64,000 nt of DNA from positions 20,699,853 through 20,763,852 of the forward strand of contig NC_088296.1 in the NCBI RefSeq assembly GCF_032854445.1, read 5' to 3'. The position numbers and the translations under genes are program-made. Within the stretch, counting starts at the first letter, position 1; each line of letters opens with the position of its first letter. A model generated the notes under the pieces. That model did not search any database, had not been told where the DNA came from, and saw only the letters and a program-made list of their open reading frames with translations. Shown in pieces: positions 1 to 11,872 of this stretch. This stretch comes from Liolophura sinensis. Its lineage: Eukaryota > Mollusca > Polyplacophora > Chitonida > Chitonidae.

Positions 1-429
1 CATTATCCTTGTCGTTATTATTCATTATCATTATCTTTATGATTCATTATCATTGTTATTATCAGTATCAGTGCTGTTACTGTTAAAATTAATATTAAAC
101 ATCAAGAGCAGATGATTGGCACACTTTCATAGAGATCAAGCTGTGCCGTTTACTATTGTTCTTTTTAGTATAATATGAAGGCTCTTCTTGTGTCAGATAA
201 AAGATTTTAGTTTTGTATGTCAAAGTTGATGAAATAACATTATAATACTGATGTTAAGTAGACTGATCTGCATTGATCACACACGTAGATTAAGCCAGCA
301 TTTGAAAAAAAAGTTTCATTTCCAGTTTGTCTCCCCAATGTTGACATTGTCAGAATAGGGTATCTCAAAGAATCTGAGACTAATTTCAAGATCATCCAGC
401 TGTCCATGTGAGCAGGATTTGTTATGTAC
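1..429. other. No gene; ATT/ATC-rich low complexity
   Basis: The first ~80 bases are an imperfect ATTATC/ATTATT simple repeat. The rest is AT-rich with no splice-flanked coding segment or recognisable repeat that I can support. Confidence 0.6.
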
Positions 430-1425
430 CTGTAGGACGGCAGCCCAACATAAACCAGCACCCTGTCACCAAAGTAAACCAGCACTCAAAAGTGCCCAAA
501 GTAAACCAGCACTTTTTGACCAAAGTAAAGCAGCACTTTTGATCAAAGTAAACCAGCACCCTTTTGACCAAAGTAAACCAGCAACCTCTGACCAAAGTAA
601 ACCAGCAACCTTGACCAGAGTAAACCGGCAACCTTGACCAAAGTAAACCGGCACATTTGACAATGGTAAACCAGCACCCTTTGACCAGAGTAAACCAGCA
701 CCCTTTGACCAAACCAGCAACCTTTGATCAAAGTAAACCAGCAACCTTGACCAGAGTAAACCGGCAACCTTGACCAAAGTAAACCGGCACATTTGGACAG
801 TGGTAAACCAGCACCCTTTGACCAGAGTAAACCAGCAACCTCTGACTAAAGTAAACCGGCAACCTTGACCAGAGTAAACCGGCAACCTTGACCAAAGTAA
901 ACCGGCACATTTGACAATGGTAAAACCAGCACCCTTTGACCAAACCAGCAACCTTTGATCAAAGTAAACCGGCAACCCTTTGACCAAAGTAAACCGGCAC
1001 CCTTTGACCAAAGTAAACCGGCACCCTTTGACCAAAGTAAACCAACACCCGTTGACCAAAGTAAACCAACAAACCAGCACCCTTTGACCAAAGCAAACCG
1101 GCACCCTTTGACCAAAGTAAACCAGCACCCTTTGACCAAAGTAAACTAGCACCCTTTTACCAGCACCTTTGAACAAACCAGCAACCTTTGACCAAAGTAA
1201 ACCAACAAACCAGCACCCTTTGACCAAAGCAAACCGGCACCCTTTGACCAAAGTAAACCAGCACCCTTTGACCAAAGTAAACCAGCACTCTTTTACCAGC
1301 ACCTTTGAACAAACCAGCAACTATTGATCAAAGTAAACAGGCACCCTTTGACCAAAGTAAACCAGCACCCTTGACCAAAGTAAACCGGCACCTTTGACCA
1401 AAGTAAACCAGCACCCTTTTGGCAG
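430..1425. repeat. Minisatellite, 24-bp unit
   Basis: Tandem array of a 24-bp unit that starts AAAGTAAACCAGCACC and ends CTTTGACC, with common AACC/GGCA variants. About 40 imperfect copies are present, with local deletions. Longer duplicated blocks are visible: a 'CACATTTGACAATGGTAAA' variant recurs near 650, 790 and 905, and a 'TTTTACCAGCACCTTTGAAC' block recurs near 1157 and 1293. Because the period is a multiple of three, long minus-strand frames stay open across it (octapeptide repeats like CWFTLVKG). These look like a by-product of the period rather than a gene. Confidence 0.95.
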
Positions 1426-1678
1426 CTATATGAGGAACCTCTGGATGCTATTTGAGTTGTACTTCAGCCACCATCGTGTTCATCCATTTTTTCCCTTGTG
1501 AACGTTCAAATGATAGAATTGTACGCACAAGCCTAATTCTGATTTGAGGATTAAAACTGCGTGTATGATTTGACCATGATGAGAACTTCGGCACATTTGC
1601 CTTTCAGTCCAGTAGCAATTCTTCATCACATGCTGAACATGTATCATGTTCAGTTTGTTGTATATGCTGTAAATGAGA

Positions 1679-1818
1679 AGGCCTGTCAGCAACCTGTGGA
1701 TGGTCATGGGTTTTCTCTGGGCTGTGCCCGGTTCTCTCCCACCGTAATGCTGGCCACCATCGTATAAGTGAAATAATCTTGAGTACTGCGTGAAACACCA
1801 GTCAAGTAAATAAATATA
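1679..1818 (+). mobile_element. SINE 3' fragment (tRNA-SINE family A)
   Basis: It matches the central and tail part of the SINE seen complete at 11106-11360: CAGCAACCTGTGGATGGTC, then CTCCCACCGTAATGCTGGCC, then TATAAGTGAAATAATCTTGAG, ending in AAGTAAATAAATA. The tRNA head is missing, so it is a truncated, non-autonomous copy. Confidence 0.8.
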
Positions 1819-2960
1819 TGCAGTAAAAGGTATATAAATGTCTTGCTTTTCCAGGAACCAAAATTTCTGGCATTGTTTATGGAAGGTGAAGTAAAATTGG
1901 AAGTCACTTGAAATGACCATAAATTTCGTCCATGATGTTTTCGTGTGGTAACCTTGAATTTCGTAAATGACCAAAAAAAAACTTGCCAGTTTTTTTCTGA
2001 TTGAGATTTTTTACATTAAGGCCTTAAAAACATAGTGACCAAGCTGCGTTCAGTTGATTTTGCACTTCTTGCTGTCTTGGATTCAGAAGAATGCTTTTCT
2101 GCTGCATAGGTTTTTTCACACAAACAATTTGCAAAGAAATAATTATGACTGCTAATTGTAATTATTATGTGTGCAATTTTCATTTTAGTCTTCACTGTCT
2201 GCTGTATTTAGCGCAGCAAGAATTAAAACTGTCCTGAATGACCATAAATTTTTAGTCCATAACTAACTTGCCCATTTTTCCTGGTTCTCGGAATTCTATT
2301 GATTTTCAAGGTTTGCCTGGGACATGAGATGATATTTTACTGGAAAATTGTAAATTTCAGCACCTAAAATAATATTTTCTGACATTTATTTGCCCTTGAG
2401 TGAAATTTTAGGTCATTTTAGGGAAGTTGTGAAAATGATTGACATCTTCCTTTTTGAAGATAAAATATCTTCTGCCAAAGCTAGTATTGTAACTTTACAT
2501 TTTTTTTTTGTAAGTTTACATGCAAAACATCAGTAAAATTAACAACACAAATATCTTCTGTCATAGTCAATATTGAACATTTGATAGTTGCAGGCATGGG
2601 AAGTATTTTTCTATCATAGTTGTAGCATGGGAAGGTATATATGATTGTAACAATGGTAGACATCAGCTTCTTAGAAGATAAGGTATCTCATACCATAGAG
2701 GGTATTGTAAACTCCAACCCAAAACACCTGTATGTCAAATTAGAGGGTTAAATGAATTAGTGAATAAAGCTAATGAATGTAATCAACAGTTTGTGGGGTA
2801 TTCCCTGCCTCAAGTCTCATGGTGTGACTATTAGGGGTGAGGGAAGGTTGTGTGGGTGAGGGAGGGGTGGGGACACAAGCTGAGCCAGGTGTGGATCTAT
2901 GGTTCCCTACAGATCCTACAGAGATTAGCCCCTTAACTGATTCCACCTGGCTTTGAAGTC
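1819..2960. other. No gene; includes a diverged interspersed repeat
   Basis: AT-rich sequence. Bases 2013-2240 are a diverged copy of 6920-7165: both contain CATTAAGGCCTTA, CTCTTGGATTCAG or a close variant, ACAAACAATTT and TGCTGTATTTAG in the same order. No coding exon is evident. Confidence 0.5.
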
Positions 2961-2964
2961 CCCC

Positions 2965-3788
2965 ACTGGAGCCTCATGTGTCAAACAGAAGCAGATGACA
3001 GACGTAGTAGGTGTTCACCCCCTGCAGAACCCCATTGCCAATTTGTTTTCCCTACAGACACAGCAAAAATATATATCCTTTTTTCTTCTACCTCTTATTA
3101 TTATGCGATACCAATTTTTCCCTTCTGTGATACCAATATCTCTCTTCTATTATACCACTTTTTTTTCTGCCACACATAGTAACAAAATCCCCGTATTTTG
3201 GCATAGAATATCTTTGATAAGGATAGTATTCATTGTCCAACAAGCCTGTTGTTAATAGCACAGCCCCTCTAGATCCCCATCGCTGCGGTTTCCAAGCGAT
3301 ATTCCCATTCACTTTCAAGTCCCAACCGTTTTGAGCCCCAACTGTTTATTAAGCCAAAGAGGAACCGAGAATCGATTCTCTCACCATGTAGAGCCTCATT
3401 GCAAAGTTGGTTGACCGTGGCTGAGTGACTTCGATCACTTATCGTTTGGAGCCTCGGTTGCTGAAGCTCTGCCTAGGCAATATTGTGACCACCAATACTT
3501 GGGCCACCCGTGTAGAGCCTCCCAATGCCTTCACGCGTATGCCGCTAATACCCCCCTCCCCAATTTCCCCAATTGCTCCCCGCTCGGTGTAGAATGTAAT
3601 AATGAACCCCCTTAGTCGGGAGCCACAGAGTGTCTGGACGAACTCGACAATCGGATACCCACTGTAGGGAGCCTCCCGTTGTGTGGACGAATTCGTTCAG
3701 AAGTCCGTAATCGCCGTACCCCCAACGTTGGGAGCCTCTCGGCGCAATCAGCCAAACAGAAGCAGGGTATTGAAGACAGTAGGTGGGG
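2965..3788. repeat. Degenerate ~60-bp GGAGCCTC repeat upstream of promoter
   Basis: GGAGCCTC, or the close variants AGAGCCTC and GGAGCCAC, recurs near 2970, 3390, 3452, 3512, 3620, 3669 and 3728. Spacing is about 60 bp where it is regular. A longer match links 2970-3010 and 3728-3785: both have GGAGCCTC followed by CAAACAGAAGCAG and then GTAGGTG or a variant. CpG content is higher than in the flanks. The block ends at the TATA box at 3789, so it may be a repeat-derived upstream promoter region. That role is inference. Confidence 0.55.
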
Positions 3789-3825
3789 TATAAAGTCGGG
3801 AGTGGGCGCTTAGCGGCTTTCATTC
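3789..3825 (+). promoter_or_regulatory. TATA plus initiator core promoter (CELF internal promoter)
   Basis: TATAAAG lies at 3789-3795 and TCATTC at 3820-3825. The latter fits the initiator consensus, with the A at 3822 as +1. The TATA box starts 33 bp upstream of +1, the canonical spacing. The downstream leader is nearly ATG-free and ends in a good start codon and splice donor, which supports a real transcription start. It has not been tested with transcript data. Confidence 0.6.
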
Positions 3826-4398
3826 TCTCTGAGTGTGGTATTAGTGGGGTCAGGGCTAGCCACTCGCTGGACCTGCTAGATGTTGTGACGTTTGGTGTTG
3901 TCTACTGTAAATCTCACTATATAGCATATCACAAATTTTTTGAGTTGACAATTTTTTAAGTGGGACCGACAAGAAACGTAAAAGGGCAAAATAAGAGAGA
4001 AAGGAAATCGACAAAAGAAAAGGAAAATCGTTGTACCAAAGCTCCTACGCGATTCTGAAGCCCAGTAACAAGGAAAGGACAGAGGATTTTTGCAAACAAC
4101 AACAACGTGTGTAGACCTACTGTACAAACGGTTCTGTGGCAGGAGCATAATTAGTGTGATCGACGTTGTACGAAAACTTGAAATCGGAGGATTTCTACAA
4201 ACTGACTGTGATTGTTTTGCTGTTGTTTTTTTTTTTTACCCGTTTCGTCGAGGAGGTATTCCCCCCCAAGAGGCTTATATATTCTGCTGAGTGTTTTAAT
4301 TTTTTTTAAATACGTGAACTGCATTCAAAAAGACTCCAGTGTGTATTTTAGGACGCTTTCTTCGTCGTCTTTTGTACATCGTATTTCACGAGGGAAAC
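3822..4398 (+). other. Candidate 5' UTR of the short CELF isoform
   Basis: In these 577 bases I find only one ATG (3880-3882), which opens a two-codon uORF (ATG TTG TGA). Roughly eight or nine ATGs would be expected by chance. The frame of the start at 4399 has a stop at 4288-4290 and no ATG after it, so the coding start is well defined. A T-tract lies at 4226-4237. ATG depletion is typical of a scanned leader. Confidence 0.55.
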
Positions 4399-4411
4399 AT
4401 GGTTGTTGGAG
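4399..4411 (+). CDS. CELF4-like: CELF alternative first coding exon (MVVG)
   Basis: The ATG has A at -3 and G at +4, a strong Kozak context (AAACATGG). Four codons (Met-Val-Val-Gly) plus one base precede a good donor, GGAG|GTAAGT. The donor is phase 1. The RRM2 exon at 19265 also needs a phase-1 partner (G|AA = Glu), so the product would begin Met-Val-Val-Gly-Glu-Asp-Arg-Lys and lack RRM1. Only thirteen coding bases are involved, so the case rests on the promoter, the leader and the phase match, not on homology. Confidence 0.55.
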
Positions 4412-7400
4412 GTAAGTCTTGACTTTAATGAAATTTAAAATGTAAATTTTAACCGCCAAAGGCCGTTGTTCTCCCGATTTGCCTGCTTTTCTTTGATTTA
4501 CATCTTCTTAGCATACGCTGCCCGAAGCTTGATAGATCTACTGTGTAGGCCTACAGTGTGTATGGTATTGAGCACAAGCCTTGCAGCCGTAGACAACAAA
4601 GGGCATTTTCGGAGGGAAATTCTCTGCACCCTCGTGGTAGTGGCTCTGTGTTAAGGAAGTGACCTAGTTAAAATATGTAAACTAAGGTGAATTAAATTTG
4701 AAAACAACGCCTGACACCTGCAGTCAATTCGAGATCGCGTTTACATTGGGCTTGCTATGAGAAAATGTAGTAAGAGATAGATTCCATGTGTTTTTGTACG
4801 TTTTGTTGTTCGATGTTTATCTGGACAATAAGTGTACAGCCGGCTAAGACTACCCATTTTAGTATTCCACACACCGATGTGTGACACACTGTAAGCTCAG
4901 AAGAACCCAGGCCAGTGTGACTTGGACACTTCCCTTTACCTTTCAGCAGTGTTTACAGTCAAACCCTTGATGATGTATGTAGATGTAGCCCCCAGAGGGC
5001 AAGGCCAGAGGACTGCTCCCAGCCCTGTGTTAGTAGTTGGGGAGGAGGGCTTGGGGTGTGATGCCCCTGCCATGTGCCCTAGCTGCCTTTGTGTGTGATT
5101 CAGTAGTAGGAACCCAGGAGACCCATGGCCTACTTCTTTGTTCCCATATTGGGGTCAGAGGAAGAAGTCCCCCCCCCCCACCCACTTGCCCTTAGTTGAA
5201 ACTGTGGCCTCAGGGTGTTTAAAAGCCTGGATGAGCATGTATAATACAAGGTACCCAGCAGTGTAGTAGCCCTGAAGTCTCCTCCACTGGCAGGGTTTGG
5301 CCTGGAGAGAGGTGCTGTACACAAAGAGGCCTCTATGTAGCTCATCCCTAACCCATCCTCTAACATGGTAGTCCAGTAGAATATTACTCTATGTCTCGGT
5401 GCCAAGGATTAGGAGATTTTTATGAAGCATGCCTATCTTTTTGACATAGTCTTCCTTCAGTGTATATCCTGTAATTCACCTAAAGTTTTCACCTATTTTT
5501 CAGGTGACACATTTACCTTTAATTTGACCTGAGTCATGCACTTTATAGAGGCTTCACTTTTTTGTGAAGTTCGATTTAATTTCTTATCAGGAAGATTTAA
5601 ATGTTGGCATCAAAATCATCATCTTAAGGCTTTCACATGTTATTCAAAGTGCATTTTAACATGGCAAACTTTAGGTGAAATACAGTATATATCTTCAACC
5701 CAGAGGGTTAGCCAAGGGGATATTCTAATGTTATCCATACATAATGTTTTGATGAAATTATCATAAAAGAGATAGGAAAATGAGTAGAGAGTGTGTAATT
5801 TCAAAGATGAGCTAAATTTATATTTCACCCAGAGAAACAGTAATAGAAAAACAAAGGAAACTTGTCTGCCATATCAGTAGTTTGATGTAGGCATAAAGAT
5901 TACAATATTCCGTGTATAAATTAAATTGGAACTTGGGTTAATACAAGTGGGTAAAAGGCAAAGGAGATTGATGCTACATATTTGAAGGCTTGTGGAAGAC
6001 CTGACTTAAACCTTCCACAGAGTTGTTCATACATTCATGAGAGAATGACTCATCAGACTGATCAAGCTCCAGCCCTCTGGAAGCCTTAACTTACAACACA
6101 GTGCCCAAACCTAAACCAAAACCAACTTAAAATACATTGATTTATGCACCGCTGCAGCATGTTTCTTCTCACTGCAGCGTAGTTTTGCTGTGGTCTGAAT
6201 TTGTCTTCGTTCGGTAGAGAAAGGTTACGGATGCGTTCAGAGTAAAGCTTGGACCCTGTCAGTGTTTTTGTGTCAGTTCTGCGTTACTGTGTTGGGAGAC
6301 CTCTCAAAATTGTGAAAAATGTGCCTTCTTGTTTTTTGTGTTGTTGACTTTTGGGGTTTTTATTCTCAGCATGGTTCGGATAAAAAGTCATGGGTCTCAA
6401 ATTTCACTGTTCTATAAATATGTGCAGTAGTTTATAATTTTGTTTACTTCTCATAGCCCCTTGACACAACAGCTGTTTTTTGAGTTCAGGTTGCCTGGTA
6501 ACATTCATTATAGGCCACAGTGATTGGTTGAAATACACTGCCAGCTAAACATCAAGAGATTTAACTTTTCGCTGACCATTTGATTGTGTATGTATAATTT
6601 ATGTAAAAATATTGATTTCTTTACTTGATTGATTTCTTTACGCCGTACTGAAGAATATTTCACTTATACGACAGCGGCAAGCATTATGGTGGGAGGAAAC
6701 CGGGCAGAGCCCGGGGGAAACCCAGGACCATCCACAGGTTGGTGACAGACCTTCTATGTAAAAATAGAAATGTACAATGGCTTACATGTAGATTCACTTT
6801 TGTTGCAGACATAAAAATCATGGAGGTGATTCTGCATACATCACTGTGAAATACTCTCAGTATTTTAAACTAACAGAATTACTGTACTTTGGTGTATAAA
6901 AAATGCACTTTCAGAAGCACATTAAGGCCTTACAAATACAGTAGTTAGGCCATGTGCAGTTAATATTGCGTTTCTTGTCTTTTGCTCTCTTGGATTCAGC
7001 TACAGGAATGTTTTTTTTTTGCTGGATAGATTTTCAAACAAACAATTTTCAAGTAAACAATTTTGAAATAAACAATTAGGACAGCTAGTTGTATAGTTAT
7101 TAATTCCACAGTATATCATTTGCTGTATTTAGTACAGTAAGAGTTACAACTGATTTCAAAAAGTACTGAAGAAAAAAAAACACAGTAGTGTTTGATAAAA
7201 TGTTCTTCTAATTCATTGTCTACACAAGTTTGTGCTCATACTGGGACAAGAAACAAAACCAATTGAATTCGGACTCACAGTTCATGGCCAACACCACACG
7301 CACTCTGTACAATCTGCATTGATTTGCTTCTTTAAAATCAATTCTGGCAGTTCATCATAATGTAGCCATGCTTCACCAAGTGAAACAATTACTTTAATGA

Positions 7401-10400
7401 AACATCGATAACAGTGTTTGCTGTTTCCCGTTTTGATCTGGGTTAGTTACTAGTGAGTATTTTGAATGGTAATGGGTTGGGGGTATGATTTCGAGAAGCA
7501 GTTTTTGTCTAGGAGGAAGTTTCACATGATTCTCTTCGCTATTTCGATATATCTTTTTTTTTTTAGTTTGAAAATTTTGATTGAATGATATGCTTTATTT
7601 TCGGGCAAATATTTCATGGCTACACACAAAATTGCAATTTATGCAAATTTTTAATTTGATTTTGGAAACAAAACTACATTGGTTGGATTGGCCAGTTTCA
7701 GGGCTTTACAAGAAGTATAATTTTATCAGACTGCATTGTAATGCAGCCACAAATTGCTGGGAAAAAAACTTAGAAACATGTGCAAGGGTTGAAGGATTAC
7801 AGAAGTCCAAAGTGCACGTGTACTGAAAACAATATGAGCATCATGGAAATGGAAGATATGAATCTTTTTGAAGGTGGAATGTGTTGTCACTTCGATATGA
7901 GTACCTTGGTTAACGATGTATTGAGTACCCATGGTATGGAGATTAATTACCTTAATTGAAAGAGGTGGTCATTAGCTAGGCAGGCTTGCTTAAGCATGTC
8001 ATTTGCCAAAGGTAGGTGAAAGTACAGCTAACGAACTAATCAAAGCCGAATACCTGTCGGAAGTACAGGTAAATTACTAACTGTTCTAGTCACTCCGTGC
8101 CATAAGCAGTCTCTATGCTCCAACAATCTTTTGCAGTGTCTAATCAAGTCAGAATGCCTGTATGTGCACAGGTAAATCACCAAAGGTTCTTGTCACTCCG
8201 TGCCATAACCAGTCTCTATGCTCCTGTCTGTTCAAATCAGGATGCCTGTATTCACACAGGTAAATCACCCACAGTTCTCATCACTCTGTGCCATAACTGC
8301 TCTCTTTTGCCCTGCAATCTTCTATAATGTCAGACCAATAAATTATGGATTGTTAGACATGGCAGGCGCTAATGAGGTCTGAATTTGAAATTGCTGATGA
8401 TTTACACGTGCCTCTGTGGAAAGCCAGGAAATAAGCAGCTGGACAAGGACAATGCCCTGCACGCAGTGGTATTTAGCAGGCTCATACTGATCGCTACAGG
8501 ACAAAAGTTTCATGTAAATAACATTGTAACATCTCAATACTGTGAATTGGTGAACGGTTTGCCACAAACGTAAAAAGTATTTCCAGGCTTGTTATGGATG
8601 CAGGGTTTGTCGGACATGTAGGGTTTTTTTTTTATCAGATTGTAGCGAAAGTTTTGATGAGGCTTTGCATGATGGATTTCTGTCATTCTGATGCACAGGG
8701 CCGTGTTTGGCATCCTGATAGCATCGTTCAGAGTGATTTCCCGCTCCGTCTCTGTCTAGACATGGCAGGGGTGACTCATGCTTGGTGCTGCATACCTGTA
8801 TGAGTCCATTCCTCACTCCAGGATCTCCAGGGTTTGGTGGTTTGGCCAGACCTTTCTTTGCTAGAAACAGACACCTGTGACTTTCATGTAATGATTATAC
8901 CAGAGATTAGTACCCATTGTTGCATAATCTGGTTTATATATATATATATATATATGTATTTGTTATGTACTAATGTTTTGCAAAGGATACATTTAATCTG
9001 GGTTAGTATAAGCTGTGGGCTTGATCACGCTCTTCTCTTTAGTTCCTTAAAACTAACCGCAAAATTTTTTTGAATTTTAAAGGCATTAGAAAATAATCAA
9101 TAATCAAAGAAGTAGGAACCAATTTCAATTTCACAGTTTATCAGAGATTTTGCATTATCATTTTGGTCCCTCACTGTTTCATTTGAAATTATATTTTCGC
9201 TTATATTTTTATTGCCATGCAGACCGATCCACGCGTGTTCATTACTGTGTATGGCAACTCGTGTTTTTCCTGCCTGATAGGTTCCAACTAGAATTGTATT
9301 GCCTCATAGTTCTCCCTCATCCCCCTAATGTCAGAGGTCTTGTCTGCCATGGTTGCAGGGTGCCAGGATCTTGTTGACCTTGTCAGTGAGGAGTCCAGCC
9401 TACTGACACATGGTTCTGTTTGTTTAATGATGTAGAGATTCAGATGTTGTACTGGTTTATTGTGGCTAAATCACTGGTCTTCCAAGCAAGTAACTTTCAC
9501 TGACAACACTGGTTGAACATTTTAAGATTTGTTTGAAGATTTGAAGATGGGTAGCTGGCCGAAATTTCAAAACAATAAGATCTGGATTTGGGAGATCAGG
9601 TATTGAAAACTTTCCGAAGAGGTCAATTTGATGTTAAGTGAAAGTGGATGGTGGATGGTATAATTGCAGGGCTGCGAACTTTCTGTCAGACATCGATTGA
9701 TGACAGGTTAGCATGTTTCAGGGAAATGAGTTAATTGATTTGAGATTTGAATCTGAGGGACAGCAGATTTAAGGCTCATAATGTGACAAAAGCTGTGTGA
9801 GTCTGTTTTTTGAAAGAAGTTTTAATTTATACACCATTTTTTGTGTAGATAAATTTAATTTTTTTGACCTAAGCACAATGTGTTACAGTTTGGTGCATAA
9901 CATAGTCCTTGTCCTGCGGAAGACTTCCAGACTTGGACAGTATGTTACTAGAGGCTGTTTGGGTAACATTGCCTTGAATTGCAGGACAACGCCACTGCGT
10001 GTTTCCACGCAGTGCGCTGCAGCAGAGCACTGTGGTCTGCTCAGTCGCAGATCCCTGGCAAGCCCAAGAGTCCCGGTATTGATGAAGTCATAGAAAAAGC
10101 CATCGATCCATGCAGACAGCTTTGGGGGCCTCAACGGCCAAAGTAAATGCCCTGTAGGGTTGCCATGGTTACCAGAAATCAATCTGGATGCCCCATGAAC
10201 CAGACTGATCGGCTTCGACCCTGTAGGTTCTCTCATAGTTTAAGGTAGCTTTCGATCAGGAGTTCAGAATGTGGAAATAATGAAATCAGTACACATGGTG
10301 TTGGGTGAGGGTAGTGAGATGGGTTGCTGGAATTTGAGCAAGGGTTGTGTGGGGTTGGTGGGGATGGGGGGAGGGTAAGGGGGTTAAGCTATGGGTGTGA

Positions 10401-11813
10401 GATTGGGTGGGGGGGGGGGGGGGGCTGGAAGAGACAGACTGACCAGCCTAAGGGGGAACCTATTTGCATTTTAATTCCAACAGGCAATCTTGTTCCAAAC
10501 TTGGCACAAGGTTAGGAATAGGGCTTGCCCAAGCTTCCAGTAAACCATATGTGTTTACAGTGCATAGCGGCAGGATTCCCAATGTCTCAACATCTTCACA
10601 TATACAATAGTACTAACGGTTGATATGATCAACTATTTTATGGTAACACTCTGTACACTGTTAACTGCATTCAGGGCACAGTCTAATTGAGGGTGTAGAC
10701 TACTTCAGTATTTCATAATGCTGATTGTAAATGTAAACATACATTTGATATAATGGTGATACAGTTTTTTTATTTGGACGTACAACTGGATGGTGCACAG
10801 ATTTGGCCTGTGCTCACGCAATTTAAGCAGCTAAACACTTATGTTGTGGGATAATATGAACGTCTGCACTGGTATTGAAATAGACGTAGACACCGAATGT
10901 TTCTGATATACCATGTGTTTAAAGACAGTATATACTTTGTGTGGATATCATATGAGGGCATATATAGCCAACAAATAGAACCTGAATGCAAAAACCAGAA
11001 TATGTAGACATGGATCGTGGAATGTAGACAGTGGATTGTTTCCATTGTTTACAAGACACAGTATATATGTATGTATTTCTACAAGTCATTGCATACTTAT
11101 AAGTAGGGCCTCCGTGGCTCAGTTGGTTAGCGCAGGGTAATGACCCAGAAGCCTCTCACCAATGCGGTCACTGTGAGTTAAAGTCCAGCTCATGCTGGCT
11201 TCCTCACCGGCTGTATATGGGAAGGTTTTCCAGCAGCCTGCGGATGGTCGTGGGTTTCCCCTGGGCACAGTCCAGTTTCCTCCCACAATAATGCTGGCCG
11301 CTGTGGAATAAGTGAAATATTCCTAGGTACGGCGTTAATCACCAATCAAATAAATAAATATTCTTGGTGCTGTAACTTAGACAATTAACAAATAGATGTA
11401 AACATGTCCCCAGAATATTGTTGAATTAGAGCATGGCACAAAACTAATTTATCATTTTGCAGTAGTCTGCATTTCCTTTCTAGCATGTACCATAGTTTTG
11501 TATTCTTCTTGCATAGTTAGTTGTTCACGAACATTTACACATAGAGCTTAAGAGCTTATTAAATATTAGCCCTGAATACAGATGGTTAGATTACTGATCA
11601 CATGAAAGACTTTTTATAATTGCACAGTGTAGATTATCCCTAATCTGATTGTACTGAGGGATTACCACGTAGTTTCTCCTTTCTTCAGCCTGTATCAACG
11701 TGTTCAGTGAAGCCAAAGAAAGTGATTTTGAAAACTTTGGCAAGCCCAGATGACTCAATCTAATCAAACTAATCTGCATTTGACAGAAATATGGATTAAC
11801 CTGCAGTTAGAGG

Positions 11814-11872
<59 letters not shown>

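Noticed and set aside
466-1320. 284-residue minus-strand open frame of CWFTLVKG-like repeats
   Set aside because: It lies wholly within the 24-bp minisatellite. Period divisible by three keeps frames open, there are no flanking exons, and overlapping frames are open too.
9883-10236. 117-residue minus-strand frame
   Set aside because: No recognisable domain and no splice context; it contains a short CpG-richer inverted-repeat region that may be an old repeat.
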